From a bacterium UBA6115 (GTDB taxonomy: Bacteria; Bacillota_A; Clostridia; Christensenellales; Aristaeellaceae), in the NCBI GenBank assembly GCA_002428405.1, contig DIWD01000019.1:1-13917 (forward strand): a stretch of DNA of 13,917 nt, in the 5' to 3' direction. A program made the position numbers and the translations under genes. Each line of letters starts with the position of its first letter. Within the stretch, counting starts at the first letter, position 1. The notes under the pieces were generated by a model that did no database searches, was not told where the DNA came from, and was given only the letters and a program-made list of their open reading frames with translations. Below are positions 1 through 6,410 of the stretch, piece after piece.

Positions 1-2
1 AC

Positions 3-326
3 GCCAAGGCCATTTCGGAATTCTGCACAGTCCGCTACGGCGTGACCTTCCCCCTGTCTGACAAAGTGGATGTGCGCGATGAAGGCGCCATCCCGCTGTA
101 CAGGTACCTCACGGAGCGCAAGGGCTTTGAGGGCATGGGCAAGGGGCTGAAGAACAAGGCCTTTGAGATGACGCTGAAAGCCAGGTACAGGGATGGCTAC
201 AAGGACGACCAGATCAAGTGGAACTTCACCAAATTCCTGGCGGACCGCAACGGCGAAGTCGTCGCCCGCTTTGAGCCGCCGGTCGAGCCGAAGGACATCG
301 CCCCCTTCATCGAGAAACTGCTGTGA
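3..326 (+). CDS. Glutathione peroxidase, C-terminal part (5' end outside window)
   Basis: This is the C-terminal 107 residues of a thiol/glutathione peroxidase, which reduces hydrogen peroxide and organic hydroperoxides in the cytoplasm. The frame is open from base 3, so the gene starts upstream of the window. Family hallmarks visible are the YGVTFPL stretch, then KVDVRDEG and PLYRYL, and the near-invariant IKWNFTKFL motif, whose Trp and Asn belong to the catalytic tetrad; the ending FEPPVEPKDIAPFIEKLL is also typical. The catalytic Cys or Sec and the Gln lie in the missing part, so selenocysteine use cannot be judged. The stop codon overlaps the GTG of the peroxide sensor that follows, implying one transcript and translational coupling. 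Family assignment is secure from the motifs; the physiological reductant, often thioredoxin in bacteria, is inference. Confidence 0.93.
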   Translation, partial: AKAISEFCTVRYGVTFPLSDKVDVRDEGAIPLYRYLTERKGFEGMGKGLKNKAFEMTLKARYRDGYKDDQIKWNFTKFLADRNGEVVARFEPPVEPKDIAPFIEKLL

Positions 327-790
327 GTCCTCAGCAAGTCAATCAAATGGACGACCGGGCCCTGCTGCTGGAAAACCAGCTGTGTTTCCCCATCTACGCC
401 GCGGCCAGGGAAGTCCTGAACCGCTATAAGCCGCTGCTGGACGCCATTGGGCTTACCTACACGCAATATATCGTGATGATGGTGCTGTGGGAGGGCAGGA
501 AGCTCTCCGTCAGCAGGCTGGGCGAACGGCTCCGTCTTGACTCAGGCACCCTCACGCCGCTGCTCAAGCGCCTGGCTGACAAGGGGCTCATAAGGCGCAA
601 GCGGTCCACGCAAGACGAGAGGCAGGTGAACGTGTCCCTGACCCCCGCGGGGGAGGCCCTGAAGGAGAAGGCCCTTGACATCCCGCATCAGATCAGCCGG
701 TGTGTCAACCTGGATCCAGGGGAAGCGGTCACCCTCTACCGGCTGCTGTATAAGGTGCTTGCAGCGCCGGAATGCGAACCAACTTCTTGA
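323..790 (+). CDS. ohrR: OhrR-type organic-peroxide-sensing MarR-family repressor
   Basis: This is a 155-residue winged-helix repressor of the OhrR branch of the MarR family, which leaves DNA when a cysteine is oxidised by organic hydroperoxide. It lines up with B. subtilis OhrR as I remember it: LENQLCFPIYAAARE holds the reactive Cys (Cys21), and Tyr35 in NRYKPLLD and Tyr46 in LTYTQY match the two tyrosines that contact that Cys. LDSGTLTPLLKRL is the recognition helix and STQDERQV the wing. A second Cys (Cys127) lies where two-Cys OhrR proteins carry the resolving Cys. The GTG start at 323 overlaps the glutathione peroxidase stop. An ATG at 347, giving a start of MDDRALLLENQLCF, fits the family length better, but neither has a strong Shine-Dalgarno. 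It probably regulates its own operon, whose promoter is outside the window. Confidence 0.9.
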   Translation: MSPQQVNQMDDRALLLENQLCFPIYAAAREVLNRYKPLLDAIGLTYTQYIVMMVLWEGRKLSVSRLGERLRLDSGTLTPLLKRLADKGLIRRKRSTQDERQVNVSLTPAGEALKEKALDIPHQISRCVNLDPGEAVTLYRLLYKVLAAPECEPTS

Positions 791-913
791 GCCGAACCGG
801 CGGGCAGACCCGGGAAGCGGCGGAAACCTGCGCTCCATCTCCTTCCCGCCAGGACATTATCCATTGTCCCGCTATTTGATGCTCCTGATCCAAACGAATC
901 CATGAGGTGAAAA

Positions 914-1345
914 ATGCGGCCCGACGTGAAGAAAATCCTGATGGAGACTGATCTGTGCGTCCTGTGCACCAGCAAACACGACATTCCGGACGCTTCCCTG
1001 ATGCTGTATGCCAGCGATGACAGCTGTGCGAAGCTGTACATGCTCACGCTGGAGGATACCGACAAGTACCGCAACATCCTCCGCAATCCGAACGTGAGCA
1101 TTCTGATCGATACCCGGGACGCCGCGGACGGCGGAGCAGCCTGGACCAAGGCATTGACCATTCAAGGCGAGGCCCGCATCCTGAGCGATCCGGCCGCATC
1201 CAGGGAATGGATCAACCGGCTGATTGGGAGGCACGGCCAATTGTCGAACCTGGCCGGTGACGGGAGCGCGCGCGTGATCGAGGTGCTGATCAGACACATC
1301 CTTTTTCTGCAAAGCGTGGACGAGGGAAGTGACGTGGCGCTGTAA
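914..1345 (+). CDS. Pyridoxamine 5'-phosphate oxidase-like (split-barrel flavin) protein
   Basis: This 143-residue protein has the pattern of the FMN-binding split-barrel superfamily. It opens with a helix (VKKILMETDLCVLCTS) that leads into the first strand. It continues with the segment YMLTLEDTDKYRNILRNPNVSILID, matching the common 'T...SxKyrNi..NPxVsl.id' block of these proteins, and then a strand holding LTIQGEARIL. The start has a good GAGGTG ribosome binding site at 903-908. The family includes PNPOx, flavin reductases, haem-degrading enzymes and F420-dependent proteins, and the substrate cannot be told from sequence. It lies 123 bases after the ohrR gene in the same direction. Co-transcription is possible but not shown. 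It converges on the amidase gene with a shared hairpin between them. Confidence 0.8.
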   Translation: MRPDVKKILMETDLCVLCTSKHDIPDASLMLYASDDSCAKLYMLTLEDTDKYRNILRNPNVSILIDTRDAADGGAAWTKALTIQGEARILSDPAASREWINRLIGRHGQLSNLAGDGSARVIEVLIRHILFLQSVDEGSDVAL

Positions 1346-1481
1346 GACCGCTCACCGTGAAATGCCTCTATAATCCTTTTCGGCGATGCCTGAATCCTTT
1401 GACGATTCCCCTTCCGCTTGAGGGAGTGGGCGTGAATCGTCTCCTGATATTGCTCCAATGAACTCACAATCCGATCATTCA

Positions 1482-1520
1482 AAGGGCTTCCCCGAACATC
1501 AAAAAGCCGGGAAAGCCCTT
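1482..1520. terminator. Bidirectional-looking intrinsic terminator between convergent genes
   Basis: AAGGGCTTCCCCG (1482-1494) pairs with CGGGAAAGCCCTT (1508-1520), 13 positions with one mismatch and a 13-base loop. It sits between the convergent flavin-barrel and amidase genes. The + strand continues ATTTCTCATGTTTT, a moderate T-rich tail, so it probably ends the rightward transcript and may also serve the amidase transcript. Confidence 0.65.
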
Positions 1521-1560
1521 ATTTCTCATGTTTTCAGCCTTATACCGGACAGGCGGTTGG

Positions 1561-2892
1561 CTATTCCTGCGCCGGGGTGCCCCGCAGGACTTCCTCCATG
1601 GCGATAACACCTTCCATGATTCCCCGGGCGACGCGGTCCTGGTAGGCCGGGTGCGAGAGGAGGATGTCATTGGCCGGCGAGGACATGTAGCCGGTCTCTA
1701 CCAGGAAGGTCGGCATCTGCGACCAGTTGTTGCCGATGAAGCGGTCGGTGAAATGGGTCCTTGCCGTTTTGACGCCGGTTTGGGCACTCAGGGCATCCGC
1801 CATGGCCCGGGCCAGCAGGCGATAGGTCGCCTTGTCCAAAGCAAGGCCCGCGTAAGGCGAATTGTCCGGGCAGTATACATCAATGGCGTTCGCGGTTTTC
1901 TTCTCCGCCATGTTCAGGTGAACGCGGATGAAATAATCAGCGCCGACCTGATGGGCATAATCAGCGCGGCCGAGGTTGCTGACGCCGGTTTCCTCGTTCC
2001 AGCGGGTCATGTAGACCTCAGCGCCCGTTTCCCGGAGCGCGGCGCAGGTCCGGTAGGAGATCTCAAGCGCCGCGATGGATTCCTTGCGCAGGGTGACCGC
2101 GCCCTGGGCCATTCCGCCATTATCAGTGAACACGCGCTGGTCCGAGCCCGGCATCAGCTGAATCGCCATTGTTTTGACCTCCGCCTGCTGGTGGCCGGGG
2201 TCCAGGCAGACCACAACGCCGGACAGCGGGCCTTCCGCGGCCGTTTCTCCTGCGTCAGGCGGGATAAAAAGCGTGCGTTCGGCCTTCTTGGCCAGCTCCT
2301 GCCCGCGCAGGTCCCTGACCCTCAGCGTGATCAGGTCACGGGCATAGGTGCCGGGCAAGGCCAGCGTCCCGGCGAACACCCCGGCTTCATCCGCGGTGAT
2401 GATGAACGTGCCTTTCTGCATGACGGAACTGAAGTTCAGCGCCACGGCCTGATGCCCCGGAGCCGTAAAACGGTAGCCCATTCCCCCTGCGCCGGGTGTC
2501 ATTTCAAGGTCAGCAACCCTCCTGACAGAATCCTTCCCAGGCTTCCATGTCTCAGGAGCGCCGGGCGGAAAATACTCTGCAGTCTGTTCAAACATCCACT
2601 TCTGGCCGACACTCAGGACAGTGACCGTCACCTGCCTGGCTGTCTGCGTATAACTCAGCGGAAGGATGCCTTCAAAGCGCCCGTCGGACGAGCGCAGTGT
2701 CAGCATCCCCTGTTCGTCCCTGTTTTTATATTGCAGGCAGACAAACTCAGTGCCTGGAAGGGCAAACGAGTAAAAAAGCCCGCCCTCCTCCTGTGAGAAT
2801 GTGATGGACGGCTGTCTGGATGCGGCTTTGGCATCCCCCCAAATGGCAGGGAGCAGAAGAACCGCGCAGAGCAGTGCAAGCACTCTTTTCAT
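1561..2892 (-). CDS. Secreted N-acetylmuramoyl-L-alanine amidase (Amidase_3) with duplicated N-terminal domain
   Basis: This 443-residue exported enzyme cleaves the amide bond between muramic acid and the stem peptide in peptidoglycan. Residues 1-24 form a signal peptide (KR, hydrophobic stretch, AKA-A cleavage site). Residues about 225-435 are a zinc amidase of the Amidase_3/AmiC type. Its candidate ligands are His234 in LDPGHQ, Glu271 and His325 in RVHLN, and Glu399 in LVETGYMSSPAND is the candidate catalytic acid. Residues about 38-98 and 137-198 look like two copies of one beta-rich domain (see findings), possibly wall-binding. The start has AAGAGGT about 10 bases upstream. A hydrolase for cell separation, wall turnover or spore development are all possible roles; the sequence does not decide. 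It is preceded by an extended -10 promoter. Confidence 0.92.
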   Translation of the reverse strand: MKRVLALLCAVLLLPAIWGDAKAASRQPSITFSQEEGGLFYSFALPGTEFVCLQYKNRDEQGMLTLRSSDGRFEGILPLSYTQTARQVTVTVLSVGQKWMFEQTAEYFPPGAPETWKPGKDSVRRVADLEMTPGAGGMGYRFTAPGHQAVALNFSSVMQKGTFIITADEAGVFAGTLALPGTYARDLITLRVRDLRGQELAKKAERTLFIPPDAGETAAEGPLSGVVVCLDPGHQQAEVKTMAIQLMPGSDQRVFTDNGGMAQGAVTLRKESIAALEISYRTCAALRETGAEVYMTRWNEETGVSNLGRADYAHQVGADYFIRVHLNMAEKKTANAIDVYCPDNSPYAGLALDKATYRLLARAMADALSAQTGVKTARTHFTDRFIGNNWSQMPTFLVETGYMSSPANDILLSHPAYQDRVARGIMEGVIAMEEVLRGTPAQE

Positions 2893-2940
2893 CGTCGTGT
2901 TGACCTCTTGATGATTTTTCCTGTGACAATTGCCTCGCGC

Positions 2941-2949
2941 AGTATACCA
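2941..2949 (-). promoter_or_regulatory. Extended -10 promoter of the amidase gene
   Basis: On the minus strand the bases read TGGTATACT, an extended -10 element (TGnTATAAT-like), about 50 bases before the amidase start codon. No convincing -35 box is seen, as is usual for extended -10 promoters. Assigned by pattern only. Confidence 0.45.
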
Positions 2950-2990
2950 TTTTCAAACGGACCGCTGCCACTCTGCTGATGCCGTAACTT

Positions 2991-3022
2991 AAAAAAGACC
3001 CTGTCCGCCGGGGGGCAGGGCT
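2991..3022 (-). terminator. Intrinsic terminator of the peroxiredoxin gene
   Basis: On the minus strand AGCCCTGCCCC pairs through a short loop with GGACAGGGTC (one G-T wobble), followed directly by six T residues (2996-2991). This is a classical rho-independent terminator about 35 bases after the stop of the broken peroxiredoxin gene. Confidence 0.85.
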
Positions 3023-3055
3023 TCCAGCCGGTAATGCTGTGGCTTGATCTGAACC

Positions 3056-3461
3056 TCAGAGGCTCTCCAGCGCCGCGAACACTTCCTGAATGTCCGGCAG
3101 CTGGCTGATTTCATACCGCTTGATCCACCGGATGACGCCATGCTCGTCCAGGAGGATGTTCACGCGGCCCGAGGCACCCGTCTCCTCCAGGAAAATGCCG
3201 TAGTCCTGTGCTGTCTTCCCATGCGGATAGAAGTCCGCGAGCAATTTGGTGTGCCGGATGCTGAGCACCTGCGCCCAGCTTCTCAAACCTTTCATGATTC
3301 GCTTCCAGCGCGCGCATCTGGTCCGTACAGACGCCGGTCCAGGCCAGCGGGTGCCAGGATAAAAGAACTTTCTTGCCCCTGAGGTCCGACAGGGTCACTT
3401 TGCCGCCCTGGTTGTCCTCCAGCGTAAAATCCGGTGCTGTCATACCGATTTCGAGTTTCAT
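3056..3461 (-). pseudogene. Peroxiredoxin (AhpC/TSA-PrxQ-like) with internal frame-changing deletion
   Basis: Two frames together spell one thioredoxin-fold peroxiredoxin, an enzyme that reduces peroxides with a peroxidatic Cys. Frame one runs from ATG 3461 (AAGGAG ribosome site) with MKLEIGMTAPDFTLEDNQG, LSWHPLAWTGVCTDQM (peroxidatic Cys in VCT) and ALEANHERFEKLGA. Frame two picks up as SWAQVLSIRHTKLLADFYPHG and runs to the normal C-terminus WIKRYEISQLPDIQEVFAALESL. The family normally has about 15-17 residues (the strand with LSVDS, then a Pro and a helix) between these points; they are absent and the frame changes at about 3270-3282. As read, the protein would end in nonsense after about residue 60. 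Promoter-side and terminator signals are intact, so the lesion is recent or an assembly error. Confidence 0.85.
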
Positions 3462-3570
3462 GTGTTTCTCCTTCCAAACTTGGCGCGGGGACAAACCCCG
3501 TTGATGTCATTGGTAAAGATACCCTCGGAACACCCTGATAGACACCTCGGGCAGCCGGTGCCGCGGTCGC

Positions 3571-3599
3571 TTTACTGCCTAATGGCATGATGATATACT
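3571..3599 (+). promoter_or_regulatory. Sigma-70/SigA-type promoter of the asparaginase gene
   Basis: TTTACT (3571-3576), a 17-base spacer and TATACT (3594-3599). Transcription would start near 3606, downstream of an in-frame ATG at 3601 and upstream of the start at 3634 with its ribosome site, so it also decides the start codon. Confidence 0.75.
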
Positions 3600-3633
3600 C
3601 ATGCCGGCCAAACAAGAAAAAAGGAGAGCGCAT

Positions 3634-4635
3634 ATGATGCCACGCATCCAGCTTCTGGCGACCGGCGGCACCATCGCCAGCCAGGAGACGGACAAGGGTT
3701 TGGTTCCCCTCACGGGGGCGGAGGGGATCCTTGATTTCATGCCCAGCCTGAAGGACCGCGCGGCCATCACGGCTAAGGATGTGTTCATGCTGGACTCCAG
3801 CAACATCCAGCCGGAGGAGTGGCAGCAGCTGGCCCAGGCCGTCCTGGAGGCTGCGGACGGCGCGGAGGGCATTGTCATCACCCACGGCACGGACACCATG
3901 GCCTACACTGCCTCGGCGCTCTCCTTCATGCTGGCGGGCATCCGGATCCCGGTGGTGTTTACCGGTTCGCAGCTCCCCCTGCGCCACGCCTATTCCGACG
4001 CGCCCGGCAACCTCCGGGAAGCCTTCACAATGGCCGCCTCGGGCCGCCCGGGCGTGTTCATCGCCTTTCACCACAAGGTCATCTACGGCACCCGCGCGGT
4101 GAAGATGCGGACCCTTGGCTTTGACGCCTTTGACTCCATCAACGCCCCGCCTGTGGGCGTGTTTGACGCTGACGGGCTGCACCTGGCACCGGAACCGGGA
4201 GCCCCTGAAAAAATTGATGTCAAAAACCCCCTGGCCATCTCCCCGCGGGTGTTCCTGCTGAAGATGATGCCCGGCACGGACCCGGAGATCTTCGACCACA
4301 TCATTCACGCCGGCTACCGGGGCCTGGTGATGGAGGCCTTCGGGCTGGGCGGGCTGCATTACATAAGACGCAACCTGATCGAAAAACTGCACAGCCTCAG
4401 CGCCGCCGGCATCATCACCCTGGTCACCACGCAATGCCTGTATGAAAAAGCCGACTTCACCATCTATGAAGTCGGCCGGGGCATGATCAAGGGGGGCATC
4501 TACGGCGCGCATGACATGACCACCGAGGCCGCGGTCACCAAACTGATGTGGGCCCTGGGCAGCCTGGATGAGCGGCGGCACCTGCTGACAAGGTGCCTGG
4601 CCCATGAGATGAACCCAAGCAGCGCGGGTGGGTGA
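3634..4635 (+). CDS. ansA: L-asparaginase, cytoplasmic (type I-like)
   Basis: This 333-residue enzyme hydrolyses L-asparagine to aspartate and ammonia. The N-terminal strand LLATGGTIAS holds the nucleophile Thr13; SSNIQPEEW is the substrate-binding block; ITHGTDTMAYTASAL holds Thr86 and Asp87; and Lys157 in GTRAVKM completes the second catalytic triad. FTGSQLPL (about 109-116) is also a family signature. There is no signal peptide, and the TQCLYEKAD...YEVGR region and DMTTEAAVTKLMW ending resemble E. coli AnsA, so a cytoplasmic type I enzyme is favoured over periplasmic type II. The start at ATG 3634 has AAGGAG seven bases upstream and lies after the predicted transcription start; the ATG at 3601 does not. 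A stand-alone GatD role is unlikely because its extra N-terminal domain is missing. Confidence 0.93.
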   Translation: MMPRIQLLATGGTIASQETDKGLVPLTGAEGILDFMPSLKDRAAITAKDVFMLDSSNIQPEEWQQLAQAVLEAADGAEGIVITHGTDTMAYTASALSFMLAGIRIPVVFTGSQLPLRHAYSDAPGNLREAFTMAASGRPGVFIAFHHKVIYGTRAVKMRTLGFDAFDSINAPPVGVFDADGLHLAPEPGAPEKIDVKNPLAISPRVFLLKMMPGTDPEIFDHIIHAGYRGLVMEAFGLGGLHYIRRNLIEKLHSLSAAGIITLVTTQCLYEKADFTIYEVGRGMIKGGIYGAHDMTTEAAVTKLMWALGSLDERRHLLTRCLAHEMNPSSAGG

Positions 4636-4662
4636 CCCATTCAGTCGGCGGGCCTGGAATCG

Positions 4663-4688
4663 CCGGGGAAGAAATAATGCCCCGGTTT
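4663..4688 (+). terminator. Possible weak terminator after the asparaginase gene
   Basis: CCGGGG (4663-4668) pairs with CCCCGG (4680-4685) across an 11-base loop, followed by TTTATAA. It lies 28 bases after the asparaginase stop. The stem is short and the T run poor; it could instead be a hairpin near the edge of the structured element that follows. Confidence 0.35.
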
Positions 4689-4736
4689 ATAACTGAACGA
4701 ATGAGTAAACGCACCGATGGGACGAGGATTTTTGAT

Positions 4737-5038
4737 GGCTCCGCTAATCCGAAAGAAGGGGGGCAGAATGCTGCCGCCGCCTGCGGCGGATGAAGGCAGC
4801 ATGACAGCCCAATGAGCTAAGGAGTGAAGCACGCGTCAGCGATGCTTGACGACTATAGCGAATTGAGGGCACTGCGCCGTAGTCGCAGCCTACGCCGAAT
4901 GAAAGAGGCAACGTGTCTTAATACCCAGCCATTGAAAGCCTGCTTTCAATGGAGAGGAACCGCACCGGAGCGATAAGCCCGGGTTGCTTGCTGCCCGGGA
5001 TGAGAGCGGAGGATGCGGTGACGAAGACTGTCTCATCA
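4737..5038 (+). ncRNA. Structured RNA / small ORF-less mobile element, possibly HEARO (IscB omega-RNA)-like
   Basis: This fills most of a 427-base gap without a convincing protein gene. Perfect or near-perfect stems follow one another. GGGC-ATGCTGCC (4761-4775) pairs with GGCAGCAT-GCCC (4795-4810). CGTCA (4834-4838) pairs with TGACG (4847-4851), and GACTA (4851-4855) with TAGTC (4880-4884). CCATTGAAAG (4929-4938) pairs over a four-base loop with CTTTCAATGG (4943-4952). ACCGCA (4959-4964) pairs with TGCGGT (5014-5019), enclosing CCCGGG with CCCGGG. GATGAGA (4999-5005) matches TCTCATC (5031-5037), which crosses the ACCGCA stem and would form a pseudoknot. The size, the pseudoknot and the GATAAGCC block remind me of HEARO/omega-RNAs of IscB elements, but this is recollection, not a model search. 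No iscB gene follows. Edges and strand are estimates. Confidence 0.6.
4842..4976 (+). other. Short open frame (44 codons) inside the structured element, coding status doubtful
   Basis: From ATG 4842 to TAA 4974-4976 the frame MLDDYSELRALRRSRSLRRM... runs 44 codons and ends WRGTAPER; an in-frame GTG at 4824 directly follows TAAGGA. It is rich in Arg and Leu, fits no family I know, and lies exactly over four predicted stems. The likeliest reading is that the conservation is at RNA level and the frame is open by chance. Listed because nothing else in this gap is open. Confidence 0.2.
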
Positions 5039-5062
5039 AAGCGTTTATAATTGAGTTCAGTA

Positions 5063-5692
5063 TTACAGATCGATGTTGGGCAGGGGGATCACTTTCTCGA
5101 CCAGGTACTTTCCCCATGCCAGGGTCTCGCGGAAGTGGTTCTTCAGCCAGTACTCGGGTTTGATGGGGCTTCCGGCGCCGGAGGGGTTGAGCCCCAGGTC
5201 CCGCGCGATCTGCAGCGCACGGGGCAGGTGATAGTCGCTGGTCACGATCATCACGTCGACGGTCCCCTGCGGCAGCAGGTGCAGGGCGTTGGCGATGTTC
5301 TCCTTCGTGTTGAAAGAGGTCTCGTCCACCGTCACGTCCTCCGGCTTTACGCCTTTCTCCAGCAGCCAGGCGCGCATCACCGAGGCCTCCGACGCGGGCT
5401 CATCATCGCCTTTGGCGCCGGTCACGGCAATGGGCAGACGCTGGTGGTTGTAGATGTCCAGGGCCTTGGACAGCCGCCACTCCAGCTGCACGCTGGGGGT
5501 GCCGTCGGGATTCACCTGCGCGCCCAGGACGATCATCGCCGTGTAGGAACCCGGCCTGGGCAGAGTGTATTCCTTGAAGAGCAAATGGGCAAACAGCCCC
5601 GCAAAGGCCAATGCACCCAGAAGGACCAGCCAGCCAATCAACTTGAGCACCATTCCCAAACACCCGCTTTTCCTGTGTCTTGCCATCCTCAT
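5063..5692 (-). CDS. DUF218 / YdcF-SanA family membrane-anchored protein
   Basis: This 209-residue protein has one N-terminal membrane segment (about 17-39, after a basic MRMARHRK start), so the rest probably faces outside. The DUF218 fold shows as MIVLGAQV (53-60), the acidic SEAS motif (101-104), ETSFNTKENIANA (124-136) and VTSDYHLPRA (150-159), all in normal order. E. coli SanA and YdcF and related proteins of this family are linked to envelope integrity or nucleotide binding, but no reaction is established for most. It starts 17 bases after the radC stop, with AAAGGGG at 5703-5709 overlapping that stop region, so the two are most likely co-transcribed. A second Met at residue 3 is an alternative start. 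Confidence 0.85.
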   Translation of the reverse strand: MRMARHRKSGCLGMVLKLIGWLVLLGALAFAGLFAHLLFKEYTLPRPGSYTAMIVLGAQVNPDGTPSVQLEWRLSKALDIYNHQRLPIAVTGAKGDDEPASEASVMRAWLLEKGVKPEDVTVDETSFNTKENIANALHLLPQGTVDVMIVTSDYHLPRALQIARDLGLNPSGAGSPIKPEYWLKNHFRETLAWGKYLVEKVIPLPNIDL

Positions 5693-5708
5693 CCCGTCGC
5701 TTTCCCCT

Positions 5709-6404
5709 TTATAAAAGGGCGTTCTCGGCGAAGCTGAACGTCCTGTCCCCCGCTACGATGATATGGTCGTGAAGCTGGATGGACAGCGGCTGCAGCATCC
5801 CGCGCAATGCCTCGGTCAACTCCGCATCCGCCCGGGAGGGCTTTGCCAGCCCGGATGGATGGTTGTGCGCCAGTACGCAGGCGGCAGCGCCCAGGCGCAG
5901 CAGCTCCCCGGCGATGAGCCGGGGGTAGACCGCCGTCTCGCCTTCATCCCCGGACGAAATAAAAGCATGGTTGATCACCCGTCCCCTCGCGTCCAGCGCG
6001 ATGACCAGGAAGCGTTCGACCCTCTCCCCCATCAGCAGCGCCAGGCAGCGGCCCTTGACGTCCGCCGCGTCCGCCGGCGCGTCCGCGAAGTCGCACAGCG
6101 CCTGCCGGTAGCGCCGGAACAGGGGCAGCAGCATGGCAATCAGCGTCGCCGCGTTCTCCCCTATGCCTTCCAGCGACATAAGTTCCTCAACCGTCGCCTC
6201 CAACACCCGGTTCAGGCTGCAGAAATGTCGCAGCAGGCGGTAGGCCAGCGGCTTGACATCCCGCCTGGGAATGGCAAAGGTCAACAGCAGCTCCAGCGCC
6301 TCATGCGGCGCGAAGCCGGTCAGCCCGGAGGACGCGAACCGTTCCCTCAGCCGCGCGCGGTGGCCCAGGTAATCAGCGCCGGCTTTTCCAACCTCTTCCT
6401 GCAT
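5709..6404 (-). CDS. radC: RadC/JAB-domain protein (UPF0758)
   Basis: This is a 231-residue RadC. Residues 14-105 hold the helical N-terminal region with a helix-hairpin-helix motif LMSLEGIGENAATLIAM (75-91); residues about 118-231 are the JAB/JAMM metal-binding domain. The zinc motif is complete: AHNHPSG (179-185) gives His180 and His182, Asp193 follows in PSRAD, and Glu130 upstream is the likely acid. Despite the name, a role in DNA repair has not held up in E. coli and other bacteria, and the true substrate is unknown; many copies travel with mobile or defence loci, others are housekeeping. The start has no Shine-Dalgarno; instead a promoter ends six bases before the ATG, suggesting a leaderless mRNA. 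ydcF-like follows after 17 bases. Confidence 0.92.
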   Translation of the reverse strand: MQEEVGKAGADYLGHRARLRERFASSGLTGFAPHEALELLLTFAIPRRDVKPLAYRLLRHFCSLNRVLEATVEELMSLEGIGENAATLIAMLLPLFRRYRQALCDFADAPADAADVKGRCLALLMGERVERFLVIALDARGRVINHAFISSGDEGETAVYPRLIAGELLRLGAAACVLAHNHPSGLAKPSRADAELTEALRGMLQPLSIQLHDHIIVAGDRTFSFAENALL

Positions 6405-6410
6405 GGCTGA

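Noticed and set aside
1528..2796. 422-codon open frame on the + strand opposite the amidase
   Set aside because: It is antisense to a protein with signal peptide and full catalytic motifs, is rich in Arg/Gly/His as expected from a GC-rich shadow, and has no family motif.
3601..3633. Upstream ATG for the asparaginase at 3601
   Set aside because: It lies before the predicted transcription start and ahead of the AAGGAG site; the extra residues do not fit the family N-terminus.
3292..4605. 437-codon open frame on the - strand over the asparaginase
   Set aside because: The sense strand carries an intact asparaginase with promoter and ribosome site; the antisense frame has shadow composition and runs into the peroxiredoxin start in the wrong context.
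4737..5038. Group II intron, RNase P RNA, tmRNA or SRP RNA
   Set aside because: No group II domain V/VI pattern or GUGYG-type 5' end, no RNase P or tmRNA signature blocks that I can recognise; the hairpin layout fits none of them.
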